Positions 27,055-35,344 of a DNA stretch of 64,000 bases are shown here, in pieces. A program made the translations under genes and the position numbers. Each line of letters starts with the position of its first letter. Position 1 is the stretch's first letter. The DNA lies in contig NZ_LN898218.1 in NCBI RefSeq assembly GCF_001457815.1, positions 154,611 through 218,610 on the forward strand. Reading direction: 5' to 3'. The stretch comes from Vitreoscilla massiliensis. Lineage in GTDB: Bacteria > Pseudomonadota > Gammaproteobacteria > Burkholderiales > Neisseriaceae. The notes under the pieces were generated by a model, which saw only the letters and a program-made list of their open reading frames with translations, made no database searches and had not been told where the DNA came from.

Positions 27055-27612
27055 TTATTTTTTACTAGGGCGTTCAATTTTTGATAAAGGATGGTCATCT
27101 GGATAGGTTGGAATTTGCGGCTTGGGCGTGCCCAACATCACACACATCAAAGCCTCTTCTTGCCCAGGGTTGAACAGCCCTCGATAAATGCCAGGCGGAA
27201 TGGAAATCAAATCGCGCTCAAACAACTGGGTGCTGAATTTCTCGCCATCCAATTCCATAAACAACTCAATGGATCCGCGCAGCATGAAAAACACCTCTTC
27301 CACATCATCATGCACGTGCAACGGGCCCTCACACTGAGGTGGCAACACCATGGTTGAAAACGTGAAATGTTCAGCAGCAACGGTATTGTTGTCGGTGCCC
27401 ACACCCGTCGCACCTGTTCCCATGTAGCGCATTTGCGCACGGCGGTATTTGGGATCAAAGTCGGCCTGAAATTTCAAAGCCTCATAGTCATAACGTCGGC
27501 TTGCAAAACGGGCAATGCGTGGGGTTAACCATTGTTCCAATGTTTCACCTTGAGCACGTTCCCAACCTGGGAACGATTGTGCTTGTTTGGCTTGATTTAC
27601 TGTATCAGTCAT
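27055..27612 (-). CDS. Cupin-domain protein
   Basis: 185 residues with one well-formed cupin: GPLHVHDDVEEVFFMLRGSIELF keeps the H-x-H...E metal set, and a GIYRGLFNPG second motif follows. An N-terminal extension of about 75 residues contains an arginine/tyrosine-rich strand. The retained metal ligands separate it from the two small cupins at the left of the window. Position 9 bp from the hydrolase gene makes it part of the ring-cleavage operon; it could be a dioxygenase, isomerase or metabolite-binding protein. Confidence 0.83.
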   Translation of the reverse strand: MTDTVNQAKQAQSFPGWERAQGETLEQWLTPRIARFASRRYDYEALKFQADFDPKYRRAQMRYMGTGATGVGTDNNTVAAEHFTFSTMVLPPQCEGPLHVHDDVEEVFFMLRGSIELFMELDGEKFSTQLFERDLISIPPGIYRGLFNPGQEEALMCVMLGTPKPQIPTYPDDHPLSKIERPSKK

Positions 27613-27633
27613 CTGTTTACCTCTTTCATTTCA

Positions 27634-28878
27634 TTAATGTTTTTTCAACAAAGGAATCAAAGTCAATGATCCCACCACTGCCAATATGGCCAAAAAAGTC
27701 ACACCATCATTGAAATTCTTACTGGCTTGTACTATGTAACCAATGATGACGGGCGCCAATGCACTGGCAAAATTACCCAAACCATTGAAAATTCCACCCG
27801 CAGTTGAGGCCACTTCTTTGGTGCTGACGCGAGCCAATAAGGCAAAAATCGCTGAGGCCGCAAATCCCCACAACATCGAGCTGAACGACATCGCCAAGAT
27901 CACTTGGGTGATTCCATGTGCCAAAACCAAGGCATACATGCCCACACCTGCCAAAAACAAACCGATAAATACCTGTGGTGAACGCAATTTGCCGATTTTG
28001 TCTGAGTAATAAGCACCGAAGATCTCGCCCACCAACATGGCAATGAATGGAATCATGGACAAATTGCCAAACTCTTTAAGGTTAAAGCCTTTGGCTTCCA
28101 TCAAATAAATCGGAATCCAACTGTTCAAACCCCACAAATAACCCATCATGGCAATATTGAAGATGCACACCATCCAAAAAGCACGGTTACCAAACAGCAC
28201 GCTCAAATTGAGGCGATGTTGCGCTTTACTGATTTTTTGGCTGCCATCGACTTTGGCCAATTGCACGTCTTTTAAGCCGAAATACACCAATAACAACACC
28301 ACCACAGTTAAGGCAGCCATGACGAAAAAAGTGGTGTGCCAATCATGGCTGGCCAACACATGCGCCGTAATCGGGAAACCCAAGGTGGCGCCGATGGGTG
28401 TGCCCAATAAGAACATGGTGGAAGCACGGGCTTGTTCACGGTCGCTGTAGCGTTGTTTAACAATGCTGTAGCACAAGGCAAACAGTGGGCCTTCGGCAAT
28501 ACCGAGTAAAACACGCATCACCAGCATGCCACTGTAGGAAGTGGTAAAGCCCATAATCAGCATCAACACGCCCCATGAAGCCACACTCCAAAAAATCAAT
28601 TTTTTAGGATTGATCAAATCACCCAAAAAACTCAGGAACATGCAAGAAAAGCCATACGCCAATAAGAAGCTGGTCATCAGCCAACCCAGTTTGGCCTTAC
28701 TCTCAACAATGCCCATGGCGGATTGAAAGTGTGGGTCTGCAAACAAAACCGCGATGCTGATTTTGTCAAAAAATGCCAAGACCACACACACCATCAGCAC
28801 GAAGGCAGGCATCCAATGTTTGATGAAACTGTCTGGTGGTGCCGCAGAATTGGGCCCCCTATTAAGTGGTATGTTCAT
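27634..28878 (-). CDS. MFS transporter (anion:cation symporter-like)
   Basis: 414 residues, twelve predicted helices. GLADxxGRR-like loop is replaced by FLSFLGDLINPKK after helix 2; RVLLGIAEGPLFALCYSIV and a second-half YSDKIGK give the ACS-family pattern used for organic acid uptake. It sits between the cupin and the ferredoxin reductase in the same operon, so it most likely imports the aromatic acid or related substrate. Confidence 0.85.
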   Translation of the reverse strand: MNIPLNRGPNSAAPPDSFIKHWMPAFVLMVCVVLAFFDKISIAVLFADPHFQSAMGIVESKAKLGWLMTSFLLAYGFSCMFLSFLGDLINPKKLIFWSVASWGVLMLIMGFTTSYSGMLVMRVLLGIAEGPLFALCYSIVKQRYSDREQARASTMFLLGTPIGATLGFPITAHVLASHDWHTTFFVMAALTVVVLLLVYFGLKDVQLAKVDGSQKISKAQHRLNLSVLFGNRAFWMVCIFNIAMMGYLWGLNSWIPIYLMEAKGFNLKEFGNLSMIPFIAMLVGEIFGAYYSDKIGKLRSPQVFIGLFLAGVGMYALVLAHGITQVILAMSFSSMLWGFAASAIFALLARVSTKEVASTAGGIFNGLGNFASALAPVIIGYIVQASKNFNDGVTFLAILAVVGSLTLIPLLKKH

Positions 28879-28927
28879 GTGTTGTTTCTCTTCTCTATTT
28901 GTATTGTTTTATTTTGATATGAATTGT

Positions 28928-30142
28928 TTAATTTGCTTTGATACTCAAGACATTGAAATCGGGGTTAGCCAAATCACTGGCTTGCAAGCTTGTGCCCGCT
29001 TTCATCCACCGTTTGGCCATTTTCACCAATTTGGCATCATTGACTGCCACCAAATAATGCAATTGATTCTGCTCATTCAAATACAAAAAGCTGTGTTGTT
29101 TGTCACCGGTTTGGCGCTCCACCAACGCACACTTCTCATGTCCAATAGGCGTACCCAAAATTTGAATGTTCAAATCATATTGATCCGACCACAGCCACGG
29201 GATATCGGCATATGGCTCGGTTTCACCCAACATGGCTTTGGCAGCGACGATGGCTTGGTTTTGTGCATTGGCCCAAGATTGGATGCAAAAACCCAGCTCT
29301 GGATGTATGGCAACATCGCCGGCGGCGTAAATGTCGGGATCGGAGCTTTGGCCAAATGCATCAACCACAATGCCATCTTGGGTATCCAAACCTGCATCCA
29401 CTGCCAATTCTTTGCAAATGTGCGCACCGGCACCCACGACAACTGCATCAACGGTTTTCCAATCTTGCCCATCGCGTTGAATCAAAACCTGACCATTGGC
29501 GGCCTGTAACAACTCCACTTGCCCACAAGCCACCACCACGTCCACGCCGGCATTTTGATGGTGTCTGAAAATCAATTCAGACACTTCTGCGCTGACACTG
29601 CGTGCACACAAACGGCTGCCCAACTCCAAAACCGTGACTTTGACCCCACTCTTGCGAGCAGTGGCGGCAATTTCCAAACCGATCCAACCGCCGCCGATTA
29701 ACACCAATTCTTCAATGTGTTCCAATTGGTCGCGCAATTGATGGCAATCATCGACATTGCGCATCGTGTACACACCATTGATTTCCCCCCAATGAGGATG
29801 AGGCAAACGTGCGCGTGAACCGGTAGCGATTAATAATTTGTCGTAAGGTAAGGTCGTGCCATCATCCAAAATCACCAGATGATGATTGCGGTCTATGCGT
29901 TCAGCGCTTACAGGCTTGTGCCAATCAATGTTCATGGCCGCTATTGCCTCATCATTGAAGATTTGCAAAGCAGCGGCAGCCATGTCACCTGCCAACACCT
30001 GTTTGGATAAAGGAGGACGCTCGTAGAAAACCCTTTCCTCATTCGACACGATGCTCAAGCGGCCTGTAAATCCTTGTTGGCGCAATGTGTGGGCAGCCCA
30101 AGCAGCGGCTTGTCCTGCACCAATGATGACAATATTATTCAT
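28928..30142 (-). CDS. FAD/NAD-dependent ferredoxin reductase of the oxygenase system
   Basis: About 404 residues, glutathione-reductase-like fold. FAD motif MNNIVIIGAGQAAAWAAHTL at the start, NAD motif ELVLIGGGWIGLEIAATA near residue 150 and the FAD-binding IYAAGDVA block near residue 275. This is the BphA4/CamA family that takes electrons from NADH to a [2Fe-2S] ferredoxin. Start set at 30142 for the normal N-terminus; it overlaps the extradiol gene's stop by 8 bp. The ferredoxin partner is encoded at the front of the operon. Confidence 0.9.
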   Translation of the reverse strand: MNNIVIIGAGQAAAWAAHTLRQQGFTGRLSIVSNEERVFYERPPLSKQVLAGDMAAAALQIFNDEAIAAMNIDWHKPVSAERIDRNHHLVILDDGTTLPYDKLLIATGSRARLPHPHWGEINGVYTMRNVDDCHQLRDQLEHIEELVLIGGGWIGLEIAATARKSGVKVTVLELGSRLCARSVSAEVSELIFRHHQNAGVDVVVACGQVELLQAANGQVLIQRDGQDWKTVDAVVVGAGAHICKELAVDAGLDTQDGIVVDAFGQSSDPDIYAAGDVAIHPELGFCIQSWANAQNQAIVAAKAMLGETEPYADIPWLWSDQYDLNIQILGTPIGHEKCALVERQTGDKQHSFLYLNEQNQLHYLVAVNDAKLVKMAKRWMKAGTSLQASDLANPDFNVLSIKAN

Positions 30143-31085
30143 GGCAGCCATCCTTTACATGCACAGCTTGGCGACGGGTTGCATGGTCTAAGCCACCGTC
30201 TATGGCCCACTCAGTGAACAACTCCAATGAGTAATCGTAAAAGCGAGGTTGCCATTGCGCCGTCAGGTAATCGTCATTGGTGTAGTATTCAAAAGCCCCA
30301 CCCAAAGGCGAATGCACGTACCAAAAATAGGCTGAGGAAATCGGATGACGACCGGGGCCAATAAACGAATCCCATTTCAAGCGATTCATGTTCAAGCCGC
30401 CACCTATCACCTCATGAATGTCGCGCACCACAAAAGCCACATGGTTCAGACCTGCATCAGGCTTATGCGGTAATTTCAATAAAAACAGACTGTGGTGCCA
30501 GCCTTCCGATGAGCAACGCAAGAAGGCACCACGTTGCTTGTAGGCATCTGAAAGATGAAAACCCAATTTGTTTTCATAAAATGCCTGCGTTGTTTCCAGA
30601 TCTGGGGTAAAGAACACCACATGCCCAATGGCCATAGGCTCAGCTTGAGCGTAGACAGGGCTGGGTGCATTGATGCGGTTGATTTGTCCGTATTGGTTAA
30701 TGCCCTCTGCAACAGCTTCAGCCTTGTAGGCCAAAGTCGCGACTTCAAAACGCAAAAACAGACCATTGGGATCTTGGCAAACGATGCTGTCTGCCTTACG
30801 CTGAAACGATGGCGCGTCTTGTAAGGTTAAGGCCAATACTTCTAAATCTGCATCACGGTTGACCGCCCAAGTCACTTCCCGCAGGGTTGAACCTGCTTCA
30901 AATGCGGCGGGTAAGCGTTCATCCTTGACGGCATACACCTGCACTTCTGCACCATTTTGCGTGCGAAAACAATGGGCATTGCTCAACGCATTTTTGACTT
31001 CACTCAAGCCAAAATCTTGCAAATATTGCACTGTCTTGGCCACGTCTTCCACGCCAAATTTCAATACCTTAATGCCATTAATCAT
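30135..31085 (-). CDS. Two-domain extradiol ring-cleavage dioxygenase (VOC type)
   Basis: 316 residues, two vicinal-oxygen-chelate modules as in BphC. The C-terminal module keeps the Fe(II) triad: His155 (IGHVVFF), His215 (LNHVAFVV) and Glu266 (GGAFEYYTND). The N-terminal module is the non-catalytic copy. It would cut a catechol-type ring next to the hydroxyls. GAGGAAAAACC precedes the ATG, 9 bp after the dehydrogenase gene; the reductase overlaps its end. Confidence 0.9.
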   Translation of the reverse strand: MINGIKVLKFGVEDVAKTVQYLQDFGLSEVKNALSNAHCFRTQNGAEVQVYAVKDERLPAAFEAGSTLREVTWAVNRDADLEVLALTLQDAPSFQRKADSIVCQDPNGLFLRFEVATLAYKAEAVAEGINQYGQINRINAPSPVYAQAEPMAIGHVVFFTPDLETTQAFYENKLGFHLSDAYKQRGAFLRCSSEGWHHSLFLLKLPHKPDAGLNHVAFVVRDIHEVIGGGLNMNRLKWDSFIGPGRHPISSAYFWYVHSPLGGAFEYYTNDDYLTAQWQPRFYDYSLELFTEWAIDGGLDHATRRQAVHVKDGCHE

Positions 31086-31094
31086 GGTTTTTCC

Positions 31095-31859
31095 TCAATT
31101 AAAAACAAAACCGCCATTAACAGGAATCAATTGTCCGGTTACAAAAGAGGCCAAATCAGACAATAAGTACACAGCCGTGCCACTGACATCGTCAGGGTTT
31201 TGTTCTCGTTGAATTGAGCGGCCTGTAACATACAAATCATGCCGGTCTTGGGGCACATACTCCGTGGCTTCACACAAGGTCAAACCTGGTGCAATGGTGT
31301 TGACACAAATATTGTCTGTTCCCAATTCCCGTGCCATGGATCGGCTCATGGCAATGAGGGCGCCTTTGCTGGCCACATAGGCCATTAACTTGGGCGCCCC
31401 CCACAATGCGGTGTCGGAAGCAATGTTCACCACTTTGCCCGCGGCAGACCGCTTCAACAAAGGCACCAAAGCCTGTGTCATCAACCACGTGCCTTTTACA
31501 TTGATGTTCATGACCCTATCCCACAAATCAGGGTCATAATCCATCATGTCTTTGCCGCCCACACCCGTTGCCAAGGCTGCACAGTTAACCAAGCCATCAA
31601 CGCGTCCCCAATGAGTTTGTGCCCATTGAGCCACGCCTTGAATCGAAGCCTGCTGCGCCAAGTCCAAGGGAACTGCCTGAGCATCTATCCCTTGAACACG
31701 CAAATCTTCAGCCGTTTTTTGCACCAAATCCGTCAATATGTCGGCCAACAATACCGTGGCACCTGCTAAGCCAATTGCGCTGGCGAAATCTCGCCCCAAG
31801 CCACGGGCAGCACCAGTGATGATGATTTTTTTATTGGCCAACAAATCATGTTTAACCAT
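31095..31859 (-). CDS. SDR dehydrogenase, likely cis-dihydrodiol dehydrogenase
   Basis: About 254 residues. NAD motif IITGAARGLG, catalytic tyrosine/lysine in AYVASKGALIAM and the NxxG...G SDR end block LIPVNGGF. ATG at 31859 overlaps the oxygenase stop by 8 bp, so they are coupled; an upstream start would run far into that gene. In Rieske pathways this step re-aromatises the cis-diol to a catechol, feeding the extradiol enzyme encoded next. Role inferred from order; fold certain. Confidence 0.88.
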   Translation of the reverse strand: MVKHDLLANKKIIITGAARGLGRDFASAIGLAGATVLLADILTDLVQKTAEDLRVQGIDAQAVPLDLAQQASIQGVAQWAQTHWGRVDGLVNCAALATGVGGKDMMDYDPDLWDRVMNINVKGTWLMTQALVPLLKRSAAGKVVNIASDTALWGAPKLMAYVASKGALIAMSRSMARELGTDNICVNTIAPGLTLCEATEYVPQDRHDLYVTGRSIQREQNPDDVSGTAVYLLSDLASFVTGQLIPVNGGFVFN

Positions 31860-32937
31860 GATTCCCAACCTTATCCTGCTGAGCTGCATTGACATTGGCA
31901 CTGACCAAATCTTCGCCTTGTTGGCGTGTTTTCACTTCCTGCCATTGCTGCAATTGCTTTTGCGCCTCTTTTTTGTACATACGACGCAAACGTGACAAAC
32001 CCACATCGTGTTGGTACAAAAATTCATGCTGACGTGCATTCGGTGCCATGTTCTCTAACACCAATCGGTCTTGTTCCAAGACATCCCAATGCAGTTTTTC
32101 TAAATGATTGCGGTATAAGAAACGCCATACATCTCGTTGCCAGCCTTGCACTTGGCGACAGCGCCAAAAAAATACTCGGGTATTGTTTTCATCAATAGGC
32201 GTGGCAAAACCCACAATCCAGAACACACCACCAGGACCGAATTGCTTTTTATAAGGAATGGACAAACGCAACCATGGGCTACCCGTTTCACCGTATTCCA
32301 CCCAGTCAAAATTCACACCTGACTGCCCAACCTTCTCAAAGATGAAGCCGTGTTCTGTAGCGCGATGCTGCATCTCAGCCGATTTGTCCCCTTCAGACAT
32401 GGAGTGAGAAGCGCTGTGCAAATACGATCCGTGCATGGGATCCATCACATTGTCCACTGCGTATTGGTAATTGACTTTCCAATCAGCCATACATAAAAAA
32501 CTGCTCCACTCATCATTGCCCATTTGTTCAGGAAGACTCAATGGCTTAGGTTCTTCAGCGTCATCAACGCCAAACCAAATAAAAATGGCGCCATGTTTTT
32601 CTTGTACATGGTAAGACTTCACACACTTCACACCAGTCATCGGACAACTGGACACCGCAGGCACATCTTCAACCACACCATCAAAGCGCACTTCCACACC
32701 GTGATACCAACAAGCCAAACGGTTACCTAAATTCCAACCCAGTGACAAGCGCGCCCCGCGGTGTGGACAGCGATCTTCAATCGCATGCACTGCACCATTT
32801 TCATCACGCCATACCGCTATATTTTCACCCAATCGAGTAATGCCTACAGGTCGGCTGGATACTTCCCAACTGGCCAAAACGGGATACCATAAATTGCGCA
32901 AGCCAAATTCCAAATACTGTTCAACAGTCTGTTCCAT
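31852..32937 (-). CDS. Rieske non-heme iron oxygenase, terminal (alpha) component
   Basis: 361 residues. The Rieske [2Fe-2S] centre is C57-P-H59 and C76-W-Y-H79; the mononuclear iron site is D166-P-M-H169...H174, with Asp bridging to the neighbouring subunit. No beta-subunit gene is present, so it belongs to the homotrimeric short-alpha group (VanA/carbazole/oxoquinoline oxygenase-like). It hydroxylates an aromatic ring using electrons from the operon's ferredoxin and reductase. TGGAGTAA lies ahead of the ATG. Confidence 0.92.
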   Translation of the reverse strand: MEQTVEQYLEFGLRNLWYPVLASWEVSSRPVGITRLGENIAVWRDENGAVHAIEDRCPHRGARLSLGWNLGNRLACWYHGVEVRFDGVVEDVPAVSSCPMTGVKCVKSYHVQEKHGAIFIWFGVDDAEEPKPLSLPEQMGNDEWSSFLCMADWKVNYQYAVDNVMDPMHGSYLHSASHSMSEGDKSAEMQHRATEHGFIFEKVGQSGVNFDWVEYGETGSPWLRLSIPYKKQFGPGGVFWIVGFATPIDENNTRVFFWRCRQVQGWQRDVWRFLYRNHLEKLHWDVLEQDRLVLENMAPNARQHEFLYQHDVGLSRLRRMYKKEAQKQLQQWQEVKTRQQGEDLVSANVNAAQQDKVGNHG

Positions 32938-32968
32938 ACCGTTACTCCAATCATTGATTGTTATTGAT

Positions 32969-33268
32969 TCAATAACCTAAACGTGCCATTTCAAAAGTGA
33001 AGTTTTCGCTTGTCCACTTTTCACCTCCTTCATTCAACAAACCTTGCGTGTTCAAAGACGTCACTACGGCATCTAATTCCACAGCACCGTCTGCAAAAGC
33101 ATGGATTAAATGGTCTATCAGAGATTGTTCGTATTCTGATGGCTCTCGGTAACGGTTTTGCCAAACCAAGTGCTCAACCACCCCTGGCGTTTGAATATTG
33201 CCAACACCTGCTTCTGTGCTGGGTTTGCAATTAATCCATTGCATCAATTTTTCGTTGTATTCCACCAT
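32969..33268 (-). CDS. Small protein, likely recombinase-like HTH (HTH_62) domain
   Basis: 99 residues between ferredoxin and oxygenase genes, with AGGAGAAAATAG before its ATG, so it is clearly translated. VEHLVWQNRYREPSEYEQSLIDHL and LNTQGLLNEGGEKWTSENF resemble the small recombinase-like helix-turn-helix proteins that recur next to Rieske oxygenase genes. No catalytic residues are visible. It might bind DNA or, more likely given its position inside the operon, assist the oxygenase. Family assignment is from memory of the motif and is moderate. Confidence 0.7.
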   Translation of the reverse strand: MVEYNEKLMQWINCKPSTEAGVGNIQTPGVVEHLVWQNRYREPSEYEQSLIDHLIHAFADGAVELDAVVTSLNTQGLLNEGGEKWTSENFTFEMARLGY

Positions 33269-33306
33269 CTATTTTCTCCTTGTATTTTTTGAGTTTTGTT
33301 TTGTAC

Positions 33307-33615
33307 CTATTGGGCTTGAATCAAAATACTTGCACCGTCTACTTTCACCGGATAAGTACACAAATCTCGACAACCTGGACCACTTTCCAGTGCGCCAGTG
33401 GTGACATTAAAAACAGCCTCATGCAATGGGCACTCCACTGTTTCTCCTTCTACAAAGCCTTCGCTGAGCAACGCATAAGCGTGTGGACACACGTTTTCAA
33501 TTGCATAGATTTGGTTTTCAATTTTGAAAATACCAATTTTGGTTTCACCAACATCCACCGCTTTAGGTTCATCTTCCTGCACATCATCAATTTGACAAAC
33601 AGCAATCCACCCCAT
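33307..33615 (-). CDS. Rieske-type [2Fe-2S] ferredoxin
   Basis: 102 residues with the Rieske cluster C43-P-H45...C62-P-L-H65. A small soluble electron carrier, as in biphenyl and carbazole oxygenase systems, moving electrons from the 28928-30142 reductase to the oxygenase. GGGAGG seven bases before ATG 33615 fixes the start; an upstream start would run through the promoter. It is the first gene of the 13-gene operon. Confidence 0.9.
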   Translation of the reverse strand: MGWIAVCQIDDVQEDEPKAVDVGETKIGIFKIENQIYAIENVCPHAYALLSEGFVEGETVECPLHEAVFNVTTGALESGPGCRDLCTYPVKVDGASILIQAQ

Positions 33616-33630
33616 AATCCAACCTCCCTG

Positions 33631-33654
33631 CAAAGTTTTATATACAAAACTTTG
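33631..33654. promoter_or_regulatory. Perfect inverted repeat in operon leader, likely operator
   Basis: CAAAGTTTT and AAAACTTTG arms, nine bases each, separated by six (ATATAC). It overlaps a second AAAAC/GTTTT dyad. It sits between the candidate promoter (33680-33708) and the ferredoxin ribosome site, where a repressor such as the divergent IclR protein would block transcription. Confidence 0.6.
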
Positions 33655-33679
33655 TTTTATGTATAAAATGATTGCAGTG

Positions 33680-33708
33680 AATTTATAATGCCCATTCATG
33701 GATGTCAA
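33680..33708 (-). promoter_or_regulatory. Candidate promoter of the Rieske operon
   Basis: A perfect minus-strand TTGACA (33708-33703) with TAAATT at 17 bp spacing or TATAAA at 15 bp. It would start the message about 60 bases before the ferredoxin ATG, placing the inverted repeat in the leader. Confidence 0.5.
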
Positions 33709-33859
33709 TCATTTTTTGGAAATTTGTTTCGCGAGATTCAATTTGTGTATGTCAAGAATTTGATGCTGAAATGGATGTTATTCACTATTTTTTGAAATAT
33801 ATTTAACACCATTCATCATTTATTTTGAGTTTGTTACTGTATTATTAAGCACTATTAAA

Positions 33860-34654
33860 ATGGTTGGAAAACAAATGACTACTGATCAAGAAACAGAGAA
33901 GTATTTAGTTCCCGGACTGCTAAGAGGATTGGCAATTTTGGAGTTGTACAGTGATTCCAAAAAAGCATTGACCCTCACAGAGATTGCTGAATCCCTAGAC
34001 ATCAATCGTTCTAGTGCATTCCGGCTGGTACAGACATTAGAATATGCAGGTTACCTGAAAAAAGGAGCTCAGAAGAGCTACACTCTAGACTCAAAAGTCA
34101 TGCAATTAGGATATTTAACGCTGTCTCACATGAGTTTGCCAGAAGTGTCTCAGCCCATCATGCAACAGTTACGCGACAAAACGACTTTGGCAACCCACTT
34201 GGCCGTTTTGAATCATCGCGATCTGGTCTATGTCAGCAACGAACAAGCTCTCGGTACATTTACATCTAACATACAAACTGGAGCTCGGTGGCCAGCTTAC
34301 GCCACTGTCATTGGGCAAATTTTGCTAAGTGCTTTGGATGAAAATGAAATAAGGGCGCTTTTTCACAATTTCCAAGAGTGGCAAGCCTACTCTTCTATCA
34401 CACCTACAAATATTGAAGAACTTTTGACACGCATTGCATTTGTCAGAGAACAAGAATATCTAATCAGTTGGGGTAAATTCAGGTCGGATATGGCCGCTTG
34501 CGCCGTACCCATTATCAATAGGCGCACCCATAAACCCATTGCTGCTTTATCCGTTAGCTGCCCATTAAATATGTTTGAAAAAGAAGAATTTATTACAAAA
34601 ATCGTGCCATGTGTTATCGAGGCAGCCAATCAAATATCAGATTATTTTTATTAA
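33860..34654 (+). CDS. IclR-family transcriptional regulator
   Basis: 264 residues. Winged-helix N-terminus (RGLAILELY...LTLTEIAESLDINRSSAFRLVQTL) and an IclR effector domain from about residue 95, with AVLNHRDLVYVSN and a C-terminal AALSVSCP. The second ATG at 33875 has GGAAAAC upstream and could be the true start. It is divergent from the Rieske operon. IclR proteins of this group often bind an aromatic or keto acid and act as repressor or activator. Confidence 0.9.
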   Translation: MVGKQMTTDQETEKYLVPGLLRGLAILELYSDSKKALTLTEIAESLDINRSSAFRLVQTLEYAGYLKKGAQKSYTLDSKVMQLGYLTLSHMSLPEVSQPIMQQLRDKTTLATHLAVLNHRDLVYVSNEQALGTFTSNIQTGARWPAYATVIGQILLSALDENEIRALFHNFQEWQAYSSITPTNIEELLTRIAFVREQEYLISWGKFRSDMAACAVPIINRRTHKPIAALSVSCPLNMFEKEEFITKIVPCVIEAANQISDYFY

Positions 34655-35114
34655 AGTACCCCTCAGTTGGTCAAAACACTGTGTGTCATTTCCAATACCA
34701 ACGAAAGCAGCGAGATAGACTTACCAAAATCATGACTGAAAAAGAATATTTATACACATACATAATTCTCCATGTTTATCTTATATTTAGGCTTATTTTG
34801 GAAAATCCAAAATACAGGCCGCTTACATGTTACGTTTAGAGTAAGTTGGTGAAATTGACTGACTTACTCAAAATGAGATAGATAATACTTAACATAGGAG
34901 CTGCCAAGCATGATGATATGCTTAGGAAAGCAATCCCCCAAAACACATCATGAACATACATGACTCATTTCATGTATGTTCATGTCTTCATCGCTGTTTA
35001 TTTTTTACACTGCGAAAAACAAAATACATCACCAATCAACAGTTTGATGTTTAATATGACCAACTACACCCATAAATCAGATACTCAAATTGTTATCTAT
35101 AGAACATCAAAAGC
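34655..35114. other. Gene-free stretch left of the integrase
   Basis: About 460 bp after the IclR gene with one DUS copy. A short inverted repeat (TCATGTATGTTCATG area, 34950-34985) is visible. No convincing gene. Confidence 0.45.
34813..34824 (-). repeat. DUS-like 12-mer, single copy
   Basis: Exact TACAGGCCGCTT about 160 bp after the IclR stop, and the last DUS before the proposed island border. Confidence 0.7.
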
Positions 35115-35146
35115 AAATAAGCCCCTGTTTTCACAGGGGCTTATTT
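35115..35146 (-). terminator. Strong stem-loop terminator, probably of a tRNA gene
   Basis: Perfect 14-bp stem (35115-35128 / 35133-35146) with loop TTTC and A/T flanks usable on either strand. It lies eight bases past what looks like a tRNA 3' end on the minus strand, the usual place for a tRNA terminator. Confidence 0.8.
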
Positions 35147-35153
35147 GTTTATA

Positions 35154-35170
35154 TGGCGGAGAATGAGTCC
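35154..35170 (-). other. Candidate attachment site: tRNA-Ser 3' end fragment
   Basis: Read on the minus strand this is GGACTCATTCTCCGCCA: the distal T-stem, acceptor strand, discriminator G and CCA expected at the 3' end of a serine tRNA. The tRNA-like sequence stops there; nothing to the right could be the rest. The integrase starts 175 bp away. Best read as the duplicated 3' end left when an element inserted into a tRNA-Ser gene. Confidence 0.5.
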
Positions 35171-35344
35171 TCCTATAATACTTCCAACGCCAACCAATAA
35201 CCTATAATTAAATTAAATTTATTATATAAATATCAAATAGTTAAATAAATAATCATACAACCTCATCTAATCGCATCTATTTAAATCCAATAAAAAATGG
35301 CATACTGGATGGCATACCGATTTGCATACTAATGAAAGTGTGAA

